Assembly (NCBI RefSeq): GCF_003387475.1
Contig: NZ_QUNO01000013.1
Coordinates: forward strand, 248,001 to 312,000
DNA: 64,000 bases
Direction of reading: 5' to 3'
From: Kutzneria buriramensis
Lineage (GTDB): Bacteria; Actinomycetota; Actinomycetes; Mycobacteriales; Pseudonocardiaceae
Each line of letters starts with the position of its first letter. The stretch's first letter is position 1. The notes beneath the pieces were generated by a model. That model was not told the origin of the DNA. It saw only the letters and a list, made by a program, of their open reading frames with translations, and did no database searches. Positions 53,784-61,467 of this stretch are shown piece after piece. The translations under genes were made by a program, and so were the position numbers.

Positions 53784-54349
53784 CACACGCCTCCGTCGCC
53801 CCGGGCCCGCCGCATCGGGCCGGCCACGCTCTCCCGGATCCGCCGCCAGTCGTCGGCGATCTCACCGTGCTGCGGCTCCACCGACAGCAGGGTCTCCACC
53901 AGGCGCCCCACCACGTCCGGATGACCGAGCGGCAGCGGCGGCCCGACACGTGCGGCCGGGTCGTCCCCGTTGCTGACGAACGTCCGCGCCACCACCCGCT
54001 GTTCGGCCAGCTGGCGACGCAGTTCCTCGACGTCGTCGGACGGATCGACCGCCGTGATCGACAGGACCTGGCCCGGGTGCCGGGTCGCCAGCGCGAGCGC
54101 GGCGGCGCTGGCCGGTCCGCTGGTCACGAGGTGCACCGCGCCGAGGCCGTCCAGCGAGCGCTCGACGGCGTCCACATCGGGCACGCGGTACCAGCCGATG
54201 CGCAGGTGCTCGGCGAGCGGCCGCCAGGTGGCCGGCAGGCCGTGTTTGGCCTCACCGCCGGGGTCGAGCACCAGCAGCGTGGGCGCGTCCGGCGGACCGT
54301 GCCAGACCAGTTCCGGACCGTCGGTGCGCACGTCGTCGGCGTTTCGCAT
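53783..54349 (-). CDS. Alpha/beta fold hydrolase-like protein
   Basis: 188 aa from ATG 54349; GTG 54355 would overlap the DJ-1 stop and is equally possible. Alpha/beta-hydrolase features: PTLLVLDPGGEAKHGLPATW near the N-terminus, then a nucleophile-elbow-like HLVTSGPASAAALALATRHPG, in which Ser sits in a non-standard TSGPAS context. The protein is short (about 190 aa) compared with typical 250-300 aa hydrolases. The catalytic acid could be in ITAVDPSDD. The substrate is unknown. It is sandwiched in an operon between DJ-1 and Ku. Confidence 0.65.
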   Translation of the reverse strand: MRNADDVRTDGPELVWHGPPDAPTLLVLDPGGEAKHGLPATWRPLAEHLRIGWYRVPDVDAVERSLDGLGAVHLVTSGPASAAALALATRHPGQVLSITAVDPSDDVEELRRQLAEQRVVARTFVSNGDDPAARVGPPLPLGHPDVVGRLVETLLSVEPQHGEIADDWRRIRESVAGPMRRARGDGGV

Positions 54350-54351
54350 GA

Positions 54352-54903
54352 TCACACCTGGGCCCGGGCGAACTCCTGCACCAGCGCCTCGCAGAACGCC
54401 GGCAGGTCGTCCGGATTTCGGCTGGTCACGAGGCCGCCGTCGATCACGACCTCCTTGTCCACCACCGTGCCGCCGGCGTTGCGGATGTCGGTCCGCACGC
54501 TCGGGTACGAGGTCAGCGTGCGGCCACGCACCACATCGGCCTCGACCAGCAGCCACGGCCCGTGGCAGATCGCCGCGACCGGCTTGCCCGCCGCGAAGAA
54601 GTCGTTGACCAGCGAGACCGCGCGGGTGTTCTGCCGCAGCCGGTCCGGATTCGTCGTGCCGCCGGGCAGGATCAACGCGTCGAAGTCCTCGGCCGAGGCC
54701 CAGTCCACGGTCAGGTCGACCGGGAACGTGTCGGCCTTGTTCACGTCGGCGTTCATCGCCTGGATCTCGCCCTCCTCCAGCGAGATCAGCCGGGTCCGGC
54801 CGCCGGCGGCCTCCACCGCGGCCTTGGGCTCCTGGAGTTCGACCTGCTCGACGCCGTCGGTGGCCAGGATCGCGATCCGGCGGCCGCGCAGCTGCTCGGA
54901 CAT
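54352..54903 (-). CDS. DJ-1/PfpI family protein (type 1 glutamine amidotransferase-like)
   Basis: 183 aa. The nucleophile elbow AAICHGPWLLVEAD contains the family's Cys, with His next to it; the Glu in GVEQVELQEP is at the expected position. This is the PfpI/YhbO branch, which includes protein/methylglyoxal deglycases and stress proteins. ATG 54903 has GAGAGAGG 4 bases upstream and a stress-type promoter 38 bases before it. First gene of a DJ-1, hydrolase, Ku operon. Confidence 0.88.
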   Translation of the reverse strand: MSEQLRGRRIAILATDGVEQVELQEPKAAVEAAGGRTRLISLEEGEIQAMNADVNKADTFPVDLTVDWASAEDFDALILPGGTTNPDRLRQNTRAVSLVNDFFAAGKPVAAICHGPWLLVEADVVRGRTLTSYPSVRTDIRNAGGTVVDKEVVIDGGLVTSRNPDDLPAFCEALVQEFARAQV

Positions 54904-54941
54904 CACTGCCTCTCTCGGGTCGGGTTCGTCACACCAGTCGG

Positions 54942-54965
54942 GTACCCGGTGGAAGCAGCTCAAAC
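54942..54965 (-). promoter_or_regulatory. SigB/SigF-type promoter of the DJ-1-hydrolase-Ku operon
   Basis: Minus strand: GTTT (54962-54965), 14-base spacer, GGGTAC (54942-54947), 38 bases to ATG 54903, with a Shine-Dalgarno in the leader. Confidence 0.65.
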
Positions 54966-54971
54966 TCGGAC

Positions 54972-54996
54972 GTTGAGCGCGGCCGTGAGCGGGTAG
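54972..54996 (+). promoter_or_regulatory. SigB/SigF-type promoter of the DUF4383-like/transketolase operon
   Basis: GTTG at 54972-54975, 15-base spacer, GGGTAG at 54991-54996, 9 bases to ATG 55006. No Shine-Dalgarno. It is back to back with the DJ-1 promoter, the -35 elements 6 bases apart. Confidence 0.65.
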
Positions 54997-55005
54997 CCCA
55001 ACAGT

Positions 55006-55416
55006 ATGAGCGACACGACCGTCCGCCGTCGGGTCGACGTGGGCCGGGTGATCCTCGTCGTGGAGGGCATCCTGCTGGTGCTGCTCGGCGTCGCGGGCCT
55101 GCTGGGGGCGAACGACCTCGTGCTCGGCTTCGCTTTGAACCGGCCGCACGCGATCGCGCTGGTCGTCACCGGGGGCCTCGCCCTGCTCGTCGCGGTGCGA
55201 CGGCGACTGGTGCTCGTGTTCGCCGTGCTCCAGTTCCTGGCCTACGGCGCCGCTTTCCTGTACGGGGCGAGCACCCAGGGACGGCCCGCCGATGACATGT
55301 GGCGGTTCAACCAGCCCGACTCGTGGCTGCACCTGGGGGTCGCGATCGTGTCGCTGGTCATCGCGTACACGGTGGCCGCCGCGCGCGGGGCCCACCGCCG
55401 CGTCAAGACGAAGTGA
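55006..55416 (+). CDS. Four-helix membrane protein, DUF4383-like
   Basis: 136 aa with four predicted membrane helices (about 14-36, 48-64, 68-86, 105-125). The segment ALNRPHAIALVVTGGLALLVA resembles the central DUF4383 motif (...HxxxHLxxGxxxL). DUF4383 is a small family of unknown function in actinobacteria and cyanobacteria. It starts 9 bases after a GGGTAG element without a ribosome binding site. It is followed by transketolase 10 bases after its stop, so both probably belong to one transcript. Confidence 0.6.
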   Translation: MSDTTVRRRVDVGRVILVVEGILLVLLGVAGLLGANDLVLGFALNRPHAIALVVTGGLALLVAVRRRLVLVFAVLQFLAYGAAFLYGASTQGRPADDMWRFNQPDSWLHLGVAIVSLVIAYTVAAARGAHRRVKTK

Positions 55417-55426
55417 GGACTTTTCC

Positions 55427-57277
55427 ATGGCTGACAGCAAGTTCCGGCGCGAGCTGGGCCAGCAGCTGCGGGTCGACTCGGTGCGGGCCGCCGCGACCGC
55501 CGGATCGGGGCACCCGACGTCGTCGATGTCGGCGGCGGATCTGATGGCGGTGCTGCTCGACGGGCACCTGCGCCTGGACTACGAGCATCCGCACGACCCG
55601 CACAACGACCACCTGATCTTCTCCAAGGGACACGCGTCGCCGCTGTACTACAGCATGCTCAAGGCGGCCGGGGCCATCGACGAGGCCGAGTTCGCGACGT
55701 ACCGGCAGTTCGGCAGCCGGCTGGAGGGGCATCCGACGCCCCGGATCCCGCCGACCGACGTGGCCACCGGCTCGCTCGGCCAGGGCCTGCCCGTCGGCGT
55801 GGGAATCGCCTGGGCGGGCCGGAACCTGGACCGGCTGCCCTACCGGGTATGGGTGTTGTGCGGCGACTCGGAGATGGCCGAGGGCTCCATCTGGGAGGCG
55901 TTCGAGCACGCCGCCCACTACCGTCTGGACAATCTCACCGTCATCGTCGACGTGAACCGGCTGGGGCAGACCACCGAGACCATGCTCGGCTGGGACGTCG
56001 AGACGTATGCCGAGCGGGCGCGGGCCTTCGGCTGGCATGCCGTTGTGGTGGACGGCCACGACGTCGACGCCATCGACGCGGCGTACGCGGCGGCCGAGTC
56101 CACCGCCGACCGACCGACCGTGCTGTTCGCGAAGACCAAGAAGGGCAAGGGCGTCAAGGCCGTCGAGGACCTGCCCGGCAAGCACGGGAAGCCGTTGGAC
56201 GACCCGGAGGCCGCCATCGCCGAACTCGGCGGACAGCGGGATCTTGCCGTGCAGGTGGCGAAGCCGGATGTGGCCGATGAGGCGCATGTCTTCGCGGTCG
56301 ACGGCGGCGAGCTGCCGACGTGGGAGGTCGGCGAGAACGTCGCGACCCGATTGGCTTATGGGCAGGCCCTAGCCGCGCTGGGGTCGATTCGTGGCGATGT
56401 GGTGGCGCTGGACGGAGAGGTGTCCAACTCCACCCACAGCGAGCTGTTCGCCCAGGCCCATCCCGAGCGATACGTCGAGATGTACATCGCCGAGCAGCAG
56501 ATGATCGCCGCGGCGGTGGGCATGCAGGCGCGCGGCTGGGTCGCGTATGCCTCAACCTTCGCCGCGTTTTTCTCGCGTGCGTACGACTTCATTCGCATGG
56601 CGGCCATTTCCCGCGCCGACCTGCGGTTGTCCGGCTCGCACGCCGGCGTGTCCATCGGGCCCGACGGGCCGTCGCAGATGGCCCTCGAGGATCTCGCCGC
56701 CTTCCGGGCCGTGCACGGGAGCACCGTGCTGCATCCGTCCGACGCCAACCAGACCGCGCAGCTGGTCGCGGAGATGGCCGATCGTCCGGGCATCTCGTAT
56801 CTGCGCACCCTGCGGGGCAAGACGCAGGTGCGGACCCGGCCCGACGAGAAGGTGTTCGTCGGCGGTAGCCGCGTGCTGCGGTCCAGCGAGGACGATCACG
56901 TCACGCTGGTCGCGTGTGGGGTGACCGTGGACGAGGCGTACAAGGCGGCGGAGTTGCTTGCCGCGGTGGGGATTCGGGCTCGGGTGATCGATTGCTATTC
57001 GATCAAGCCGGTCGACGCGATGACGTTGTTGACGGCTGCCGCCGAGACGCACTCCGTGGTGACGGTGGAGGACCACTGGCCTGAGGGTGGCTTGGGGGAT
57101 GCGGTGCTGGAGGCACTGGCCGCGTTCAGTCCCGTGACCGTAAGGAAATTGGCTGTGCGGGAGATGCCGGGATCGGGGACGCCCGAGGAGTTGTTGGAGG
57201 CTGCGGGGATCGACGCCAAGGCGATCGCCGCGGAGGCGCGGGAGTTGCTGGCGGAACGGCACGCGCCGGTCGGGTAG
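55427..57277 (+). CDS. tkt: Transketolase
   Basis: 616 aa, shorter than the usual 650-700. TPP/Mg motifs: AGSGHPTSSMSAADLMAVL, NDHLIFSKGHASPLYY, TGSLGQGLPVGVGIAWAGR, GDSEMAEGSIWEAF, and the catalytic Glu in MYIAEQQMIAAAVGM. The middle and C-terminal domains are complete (SYLRTLRGKTQVRTRPDEK; VVTVEDHWPEGGLGDAVLEAL). It moves two-carbon units in the pentose phosphate pathway. ATG 55427 follows GAGGA by 8 bases. A transaldolase gene is 1 kb downstream on the opposite strand. A housekeeping copy may exist elsewhere. Confidence 0.9.
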   Translation: MADSKFRRELGQQLRVDSVRAAATAGSGHPTSSMSAADLMAVLLDGHLRLDYEHPHDPHNDHLIFSKGHASPLYYSMLKAAGAIDEAEFATYRQFGSRLEGHPTPRIPPTDVATGSLGQGLPVGVGIAWAGRNLDRLPYRVWVLCGDSEMAEGSIWEAFEHAAHYRLDNLTVIVDVNRLGQTTETMLGWDVETYAERARAFGWHAVVVDGHDVDAIDAAYAAAESTADRPTVLFAKTKKGKGVKAVEDLPGKHGKPLDDPEAAIAELGGQRDLAVQVAKPDVADEAHVFAVDGGELPTWEVGENVATRLAYGQALAALGSIRGDVVALDGEVSNSTHSELFAQAHPERYVEMYIAEQQMIAAAVGMQARGWVAYASTFAAFFSRAYDFIRMAAISRADLRLSGSHAGVSIGPDGPSQMALEDLAAFRAVHGSTVLHPSDANQTAQLVAEMADRPGISYLRTLRGKTQVRTRPDEKVFVGGSRVLRSSEDDHVTLVACGVTVDEAYKAAELLAAVGIRARVIDCYSIKPVDAMTLLTAAAETHSVVTVEDHWPEGGLGDAVLEALAAFSPVTVRKLAVREMPGSGTPEELLEAAGIDAKAIAAEARELLAERHAPVG

Positions 57278-57284
57278 CGAGCGG

Positions 57285-57325
57285 AGGTGGGGGTTGCCGC
57301 AGTCGCGAAGGCTCCGCCCCCACCT
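57285..57325. terminator. Possible weak terminator after transketolase
   Basis: AGGTGGGGG (57285-57293) pairs with CCCCCACCT (57317-57325), a 9-base stem with a 23-base loop, beginning 8 bases after the transketolase stop. No U-tract. Confidence 0.35.
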
Positions 57326-57358
57326 ACCCGGCCCCACTCCCGGCTTAGCCAGAAAGCG

Positions 57359-57398
57359 CTTGCCACGCCCGCCCGGTACTTGCCACGCCCGCCCGGTA
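57359..57398. repeat. Two perfect tandem copies of a 20-base unit
   Basis: Positions 57359-57378 and 57379-57398 are identical (unit begins CTTGCCACGC and ends CCCGGTA). It lies in the 190-base gene-free gap between transketolase and the DUF222-like gene. Nothing else is recognisable in that gap besides the possible terminator at its start. Confidence 0.8.
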
Positions 57399-57469
57399 AT
57401 CGGTCACTCCATCGCGTATTCCTTGCCCCAGGAGCGAAAAGTGGCTGGTCAGAGCGACAGAATGGAGCC

Positions 57470-57970
57470 ATGAAAGCGACCTGGGATGCCACCGCCGCAT
57501 GGCGGATGGACGACATGTCGCTGTGGCAGGCCTGTGACGAGGCCCAGAAGACCCGCCACTCCGCCTATGTCCGACTGGTGGAAATGGTCGCCGAACTCTG
57601 GAGTCGTACCGGGCGGTCGAAAGAGGACCGGGCCTCCCTTGTAGCGCAGGTGCAAACCCAGGTGCGGGCCACCGAGAAGGACGCGTTGCAGATCGTGGCT
57701 CACGCGCAACTCTTCAGCACAGAAGCGGTTCGTGACGCGGCCCGCGCCGGCGAACTCGACGCCGACCGACTCACCGTCCTGGACCAAACCCTCGCCCAGG
57801 CATCGATCTTGGACCGCGACAAGGTCGGAGCGGAACTGCTCGACAACACCCACCTTCCGCTCCACCACTTCCGCCAGGCCGCAAAACGAATCCACCACAG
57901 CCGGTGGACCGTGGAGATCGTCGACCGGCAGCCGGTGTTCACGCCGCCCGCCGAGCTCAGACCGGGATGA
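57470..57970 (+). CDS. DUF222-like protein, detached N-terminal domain of an HNH-type protein
   Basis: 166 aa. The helical pattern (DDMSLWQACDEAQKTRHSAYVRLVEMVAELWSRTG, then a long helix with VRDAARAGELDADRLTVLDQTL) resembles the DUF222 domain of the actinobacterial 13E12/HNH endonuclease family, in which DUF222 is normally followed by an HNH nuclease. Here the open frame ends at 57970 with no HNH motif. So it is either a fragment of a formerly longer gene or an independent small protein. The ATG has GGAG only 3 bases upstream. Confidence 0.6.
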   Translation: MKATWDATAAWRMDDMSLWQACDEAQKTRHSAYVRLVEMVAELWSRTGRSKEDRASLVAQVQTQVRATEKDALQIVAHAQLFSTEAVRDAARAGELDADRLTVLDQTLAQASILDRDKVGAELLDNTHLPLHHFRQAAKRIHHSRWTVEIVDRQPVFTPPAELRPG

Positions 57971-57992
57971 CGGAGCGATCACAGATCGGCGG

Positions 57993-58169
57993 CTAGGCAT
58001 CGGCTGACGGGCCGGGGCGGGTGTTGGGCATGTCGCCGAGCACGGACTCGGTCTCCGGCGGGGGCTCGGGCTCGCTGACGGCCGGAATCGGCGTGGTGGG
58101 AGGCGTCGGGTCCCGGCGACGCTCGAGGAAGCCCTCGAAGTGCTGGACGGGCTGCTCGCTGGTGGTCAT
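57993..58169 (-). CDS. 58-aa proline-rich protein sharing a tail with the SRPBCC protein
   Basis: ATG 58169 lies 10 bases after a GGGTAA element, with no ribosome binding site. Residues 10-19 (HFEGFLERRR) resemble the last helix of the SRPBCC protein at 7695-8258 (RFKEFIEKR). Residues 24-29 (PTTPIP) and 37-48 (PPETESVLGDMP) match its tail almost exactly (PTTPIP; PPETDPVLGDMP). It therefore looks like a separate copy of just the last helix and tail of that protein, about 50 kb away. Function unknown; an adaptor or interaction peptide is one possibility. Confidence 0.65.
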   Translation of the reverse strand: MTTSEQPVQHFEGFLERRRDPTPPTTPIPAVSEPEPPPETESVLGDMPNTRPGPSADA

Positions 58170-58179
58170 GCGAACCCGG

Positions 58180-58204
58180 TTACCCCGCACGGCGGAAGAT
58201 CAAC
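58180..58204 (-). promoter_or_regulatory. SigB/SigF-type promoter of the 58-aa gene
   Basis: Minus strand: GTTG (58201-58204), 15-base spacer, GGGTAA (58180-58185), 10 bases to ATG 58169. It lies in the 40-base gap after the transaldolase gene. Confidence 0.6.
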
Positions 58205-58209
58205 CAGGC

Positions 58210-59307
58210 TCAGGCCGGGAGCAGCTCGTCGCGTTTGTGGACGATGACGTCCAGCAGCTCCTGGAACGAGGCGCGGAACTTCTCGACGCCCTCGCGCTCC
58301 AGGGTGGCGGTGACGTCGTCGTAGTCGACGCTGGCGGCGGCGAAACGCTCCAGGGTCTCACGGGCGTGCAAGGCGCCGGCGAGGGTGTCGGCGACGGAAC
58401 CGTGGTCCAGGAACGCCTCGGCGGTCTCGCGGGGCATGGTGTCGACGGTCTCGGGGCCGATGAGCTGCTCGACATAGAACACATCGCGGCGATCGGGATC
58501 CTTCATCGACGTCGACGCCCACAGGCACCACTGGGGGGTGGCGCCGGCGGCGGCGAGCTCGTCCCACTCGGGACCGCTGAACATCTCTAGATACGTCTGG
58601 TACGCCAGACGCGCGTTGGCGACGCCGACTGTGCCGAGGAGATCGTCCCCAGAGGAATTGACGCTGTCGGACAGCCGGCGGTCGGCCTCGGTGTCCACCC
58701 GGGACACGAAGAACGAGGCGACGGAGCCAACGGTGTGCGGATCGCCGCCGGCGGCGACCAAGCGGCTCAGGCCGCGAAGGTAGGCGGTGGCGGCCTCGCG
58801 GTGTCGGGCCAGCGAGAACAGCAGGGTCACGTTGACGGGAATGCCCGCGGCGATGGTCTCCTCGATCGCCGGCATGCCCTCGGTGGTGCCGGGGATCTTG
58901 ACCATCAGATTGGGCCGGTCGACCAGGGCATGCAGCCGCACGGCCTCGGCGATGGTGGCCTCGGTGTCGTGGGCCAGCCGCGGATCGACCTCCAGCGACA
59001 CCCAGCCGTGCAGGCCACCGTCGAACACCGGGCGCAGAATGTCGCACGCGGCCCGCACGTCCTCGCCGGCCAGGGTAAGGAACACGTTCTTGGGATCGGG
59101 GTCGTCCCGCACCAGATCCCGCAGCTGGGCGTCGTATGCGTCGCCCTCCGCGATGGCGTTCCGGAAGATGGTCGGGTTCGACGTCAGGCCACGGACTCCC
59201 TTGTCCACCAAGGCCTGTAGGTCACCGTCGCGAACGAACCGGCGCGACAGGTAGTCGACCCACGGACTCTGGCCATGGGCACAGAGCTTCTCCAGGGTCG
59301 TCGACAT
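58210..59307 (-). CDS. tal: Transaldolase
   Basis: 365 aa, TIM-barrel type used by actinobacteria. The Schiff-base lysine lies in NLMVKIPGTTEGM. Other conserved parts: GVRGLTSNPTIFRNAI near the N-terminus, and VNVTLLFSLARHREAATAYLRGL. It exchanges three-carbon units between sedoheptulose-7-phosphate and glyceraldehyde-3-phosphate. ATG 59307 has GGGAG upstream and lies 17 bases after the stop of the 62-aa gene. Together with transketolase it supplies the non-oxidative pentose phosphate pathway; a separate housekeeping pair is likely elsewhere. Confidence 0.9.
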   Translation of the reverse strand: MSTTLEKLCAHGQSPWVDYLSRRFVRDGDLQALVDKGVRGLTSNPTIFRNAIAEGDAYDAQLRDLVRDDPDPKNVFLTLAGEDVRAACDILRPVFDGGLHGWVSLEVDPRLAHDTEATIAEAVRLHALVDRPNLMVKIPGTTEGMPAIEETIAAGIPVNVTLLFSLARHREAATAYLRGLSRLVAAGGDPHTVGSVASFFVSRVDTEADRRLSDSVNSSGDDLLGTVGVANARLAYQTYLEMFSGPEWDELAAAGATPQWCLWASTSMKDPDRRDVFYVEQLIGPETVDTMPRETAEAFLDHGSVADTLAGALHARETLERFAAASVDYDDVTATLEREGVEKFRASFQELLDVIVHKRDELLPA

Positions 59308-59324
59308 CTCACCACTCCCTTCGC

Positions 59325-59513
59325 TCAGCGGCGGTCCGGACCCGGCTCGGAATCGGGCTCCGGACTGGGCATCGGCGGCACCACGGGCCGCGGCTCGATC
59401 GGCCCCGGCACGTGCGGGTCGGGCATGTTCGGATCGGGCACGCTCGGGTCGGGCACGCCGGGGCTCTCCGGATCGGCCGGGATCGGCCTCTCGGGCACGG
59501 TTGGCACACTCAT
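59325..59513 (-). CDS. 62-aa proline-rich protein with PDP repeats
   Basis: ATG 59513 overlaps the aconitase stop by 4 bp. The product is about 35 percent proline with repeats of the form VPDPS, VPDPN, MPDPH, VPGPI, and has no cysteine or hydrophobic segment. It is translationally coupled between aconitase and transaldolase. It shares the proline-rich style of the 58-aa protein but not its PTTPIP/VLGDMP motifs. Function unknown. It could also be a non-functional ORF, but its start and stop fit the operon precisely. Confidence 0.55.
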   Translation of the reverse strand: MSVPTVPERPIPADPESPGVPDPSVPDPNMPDPHVPGPIEPRPVVPPMPSPEPDSEPGPDRR

Positions 59514-61444
59514 GATCCGTCTCCTGTCCTGTTCGCGAGCTGGGGAATCACGCCGCCGGCCAGCACGGCCTCGACCTGACGCTCGGAAAGCCGGTGCGTG
59601 CAGCGGTAGTCCTGGTCCCGCGTGACGTTGCGCACGATGATCTCGGCGCCACCGGCAAGCTGGCCGCGGAAGTCGGTCACGGCGAGCTCGTCGCCCTGTT
59701 CGATACGGTCGTGGTCGCCCTCGTCGGCGAATTCCAGTGCGACGATGCCGAAGTTGGCCAGGTTCTGCCAATGGATCCGGGCGAACGACTTGGCCAGCAC
59801 CGCTCGCAGGCCGAGGAAGCGGGGCGTGATGGCGGCGTGTTCACGCGACGAGCCCTGCCCGTAGTTCCCGCCGGCGACAACGAAGTGCGACTTGTCCGCA
59901 CGCTCCGGATACTGCGGATCCACCTGGGTGAAGGTGAATTCGGCCAGCTTGGGGATGTTCGACCGGTACGGCAGCGCCCGCGCCCCGGCCGGCGAGATCT
60001 CGTCGGTGGAGATGTCGTCGCCGACCTTGAGCAGCACCGGCCCGGACACTTTGTCCGGCAACGGATCGAAGTCGGGCAGCGAGGCGATGTTGCCGCCCTT
60101 GACGAGTTTCTCCTGACGGGCCAGCTCTTCCGGCAGCGGCGGGACGAGCATGTCGGTGTTGACCGACGACGTCGCCGGCGCGGCAACGACGTCCAGCCCG
60201 TCAGCAACCGACATGGGATCGGTGATCTTGCCGGTCAGCGCCGAGGCGGCGGCGGTCTCGGGCGAGCACAGCCAGACGGAGTCCTCCCGGGTCCCCGACC
60301 GGCCGGGGAAGTTCCGCGGCATGGTGCGCAACGAGTTCCGGCCGGTCGCGGGCGCCTGCCCCATGCCGATGCACCCCAGGCATCCCGCCTGGTGCACGCG
60401 CGCGCCCGCGGCGATCAGGTCGAACGTGACGCCGGCCCTGGTCAGGTCGGCGAAGATCTGGCGGGAGCTCGGATTGACGTCGAAGCTCACGGCGTCGCTG
60501 GTCTGACGGCCCCGAACGATCGCGGCGGCCACGGCGTAGTCGCGAAAGCCGGGGTTGGCCGAGGATCCGATGACCACCTGGCTCACCGGCTCGCCGGCAA
60601 CCTCCCGCACCGGCACCACATTGCCCGGCGAGGACGGCTTCGCGATCAACGGCTCGACGGCGTCCAGGTCGATCTCGTCGGTCACGTCATACGGGCCGTC
60701 GGCGGTCAGCTCGTGGAAGTCCGCCGAGCGGTCCTCGGCCGCGAGGAACTCGCGCACGGCATCGTCGGCGGGAAACACGGTCGTCGTGGCCCCGAGTTCG
60801 GCCCCCATGTTCGCGATCACGTGCCGGTCCATCGCCGTCAGCGAGGCCAGCCCGGGCCCGTGGTACTCGATGATCCGGTGCAGACCGCCCTTCACGCCGT
60901 GGCGGCGCAGCATCTCCAGGATCACGTCCTTGGCCGACACTCCCGGCCGCGGTGAACCGGTCAGGCGCACGCCCCAGATCTCCGGCATGCGCAGCCGCAG
61001 CGGCTCCCCCGCGATCGCCAGCGCGACCTCGAGCCCGCCGACGCCGATCGCGAGCATCCCCAACGAACCCGCCGCGCACGTATGTGAATCGGAGCCGACG
61101 AGCGTCTGGCCGGGCACGCCGAACCGCTGCATGTGCGTCGGGTGCGACACACCGTTGCCGGGCTTGGAGAACCAGATCCCGTAACGCCGGCAGGCGCTGC
61201 GCAGGAACTCGTGGTCCTCGGCGTTGCGCTCGTCGGCCTGCAACAGGTTGTGGTCGACGTACTGGACGCTCACCTCTGCCTGCGTCCGGCGTACGCCCAG
61301 GGCCTCCAACTCCTGCATCACCAGCGTGCCCGTCGCGTCCTGGGTGAGGGTCTGATCGATCCTCAGCGCGATCTCCGCGCCAGGCCTCATCTCGCCCTCG
61401 ACCAGGTGCGCGGCGACGAGTTGCCGCGCGACGTTGAGTCCCAC
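59510..61444 (-). CDS. acn: Aconitate hydratase, single chain
   Basis: 644 aa, shorter than AcnA/AcnB (about 890). The [4Fe-4S] ligands are visible in GSDSHTCAAG (first Cys) and GCLGCIGMGQAP (last two Cys). The catalytic domain shows RNFPGRSGTREDSVWLCSPE. The swivel domain follows: DDISTDEISPAGARALPY and NYGQGSSREHAAI. The size and sequence match the aconitase type of mitochondrial/short class. It interconverts citrate and isocitrate. GTG 61444 is preferred, as GGAGG lies 7 bases upstream; GTG 61453 would overlap that site. Confidence 0.9.
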   Translation of the reverse strand: MGLNVARQLVAAHLVEGEMRPGAEIALRIDQTLTQDATGTLVMQELEALGVRRTQAEVSVQYVDHNLLQADERNAEDHEFLRSACRRYGIWFSKPGNGVSHPTHMQRFGVPGQTLVGSDSHTCAAGSLGMLAIGVGGLEVALAIAGEPLRLRMPEIWGVRLTGSPRPGVSAKDVILEMLRRHGVKGGLHRIIEYHGPGLASLTAMDRHVIANMGAELGATTTVFPADDAVREFLAAEDRSADFHELTADGPYDVTDEIDLDAVEPLIAKPSSPGNVVPVREVAGEPVSQVVIGSSANPGFRDYAVAAAIVRGRQTSDAVSFDVNPSSRQIFADLTRAGVTFDLIAAGARVHQAGCLGCIGMGQAPATGRNSLRTMPRNFPGRSGTREDSVWLCSPETAAASALTGKITDPMSVADGLDVVAAPATSSVNTDMLVPPLPEELARQEKLVKGGNIASLPDFDPLPDKVSGPVLLKVGDDISTDEISPAGARALPYRSNIPKLAEFTFTQVDPQYPERADKSHFVVAGGNYGQGSSREHAAITPRFLGLRAVLAKSFARIHWQNLANFGIVALEFADEGDHDRIEQGDELAVTDFRGQLAGGAEIIVRNVTRDQDYRCTHRLSERQVEAVLAGGVIPQLANRTGDGS

Positions 61445-61467
61445 CGGAGCCACCTCCAGTCCTGGGG

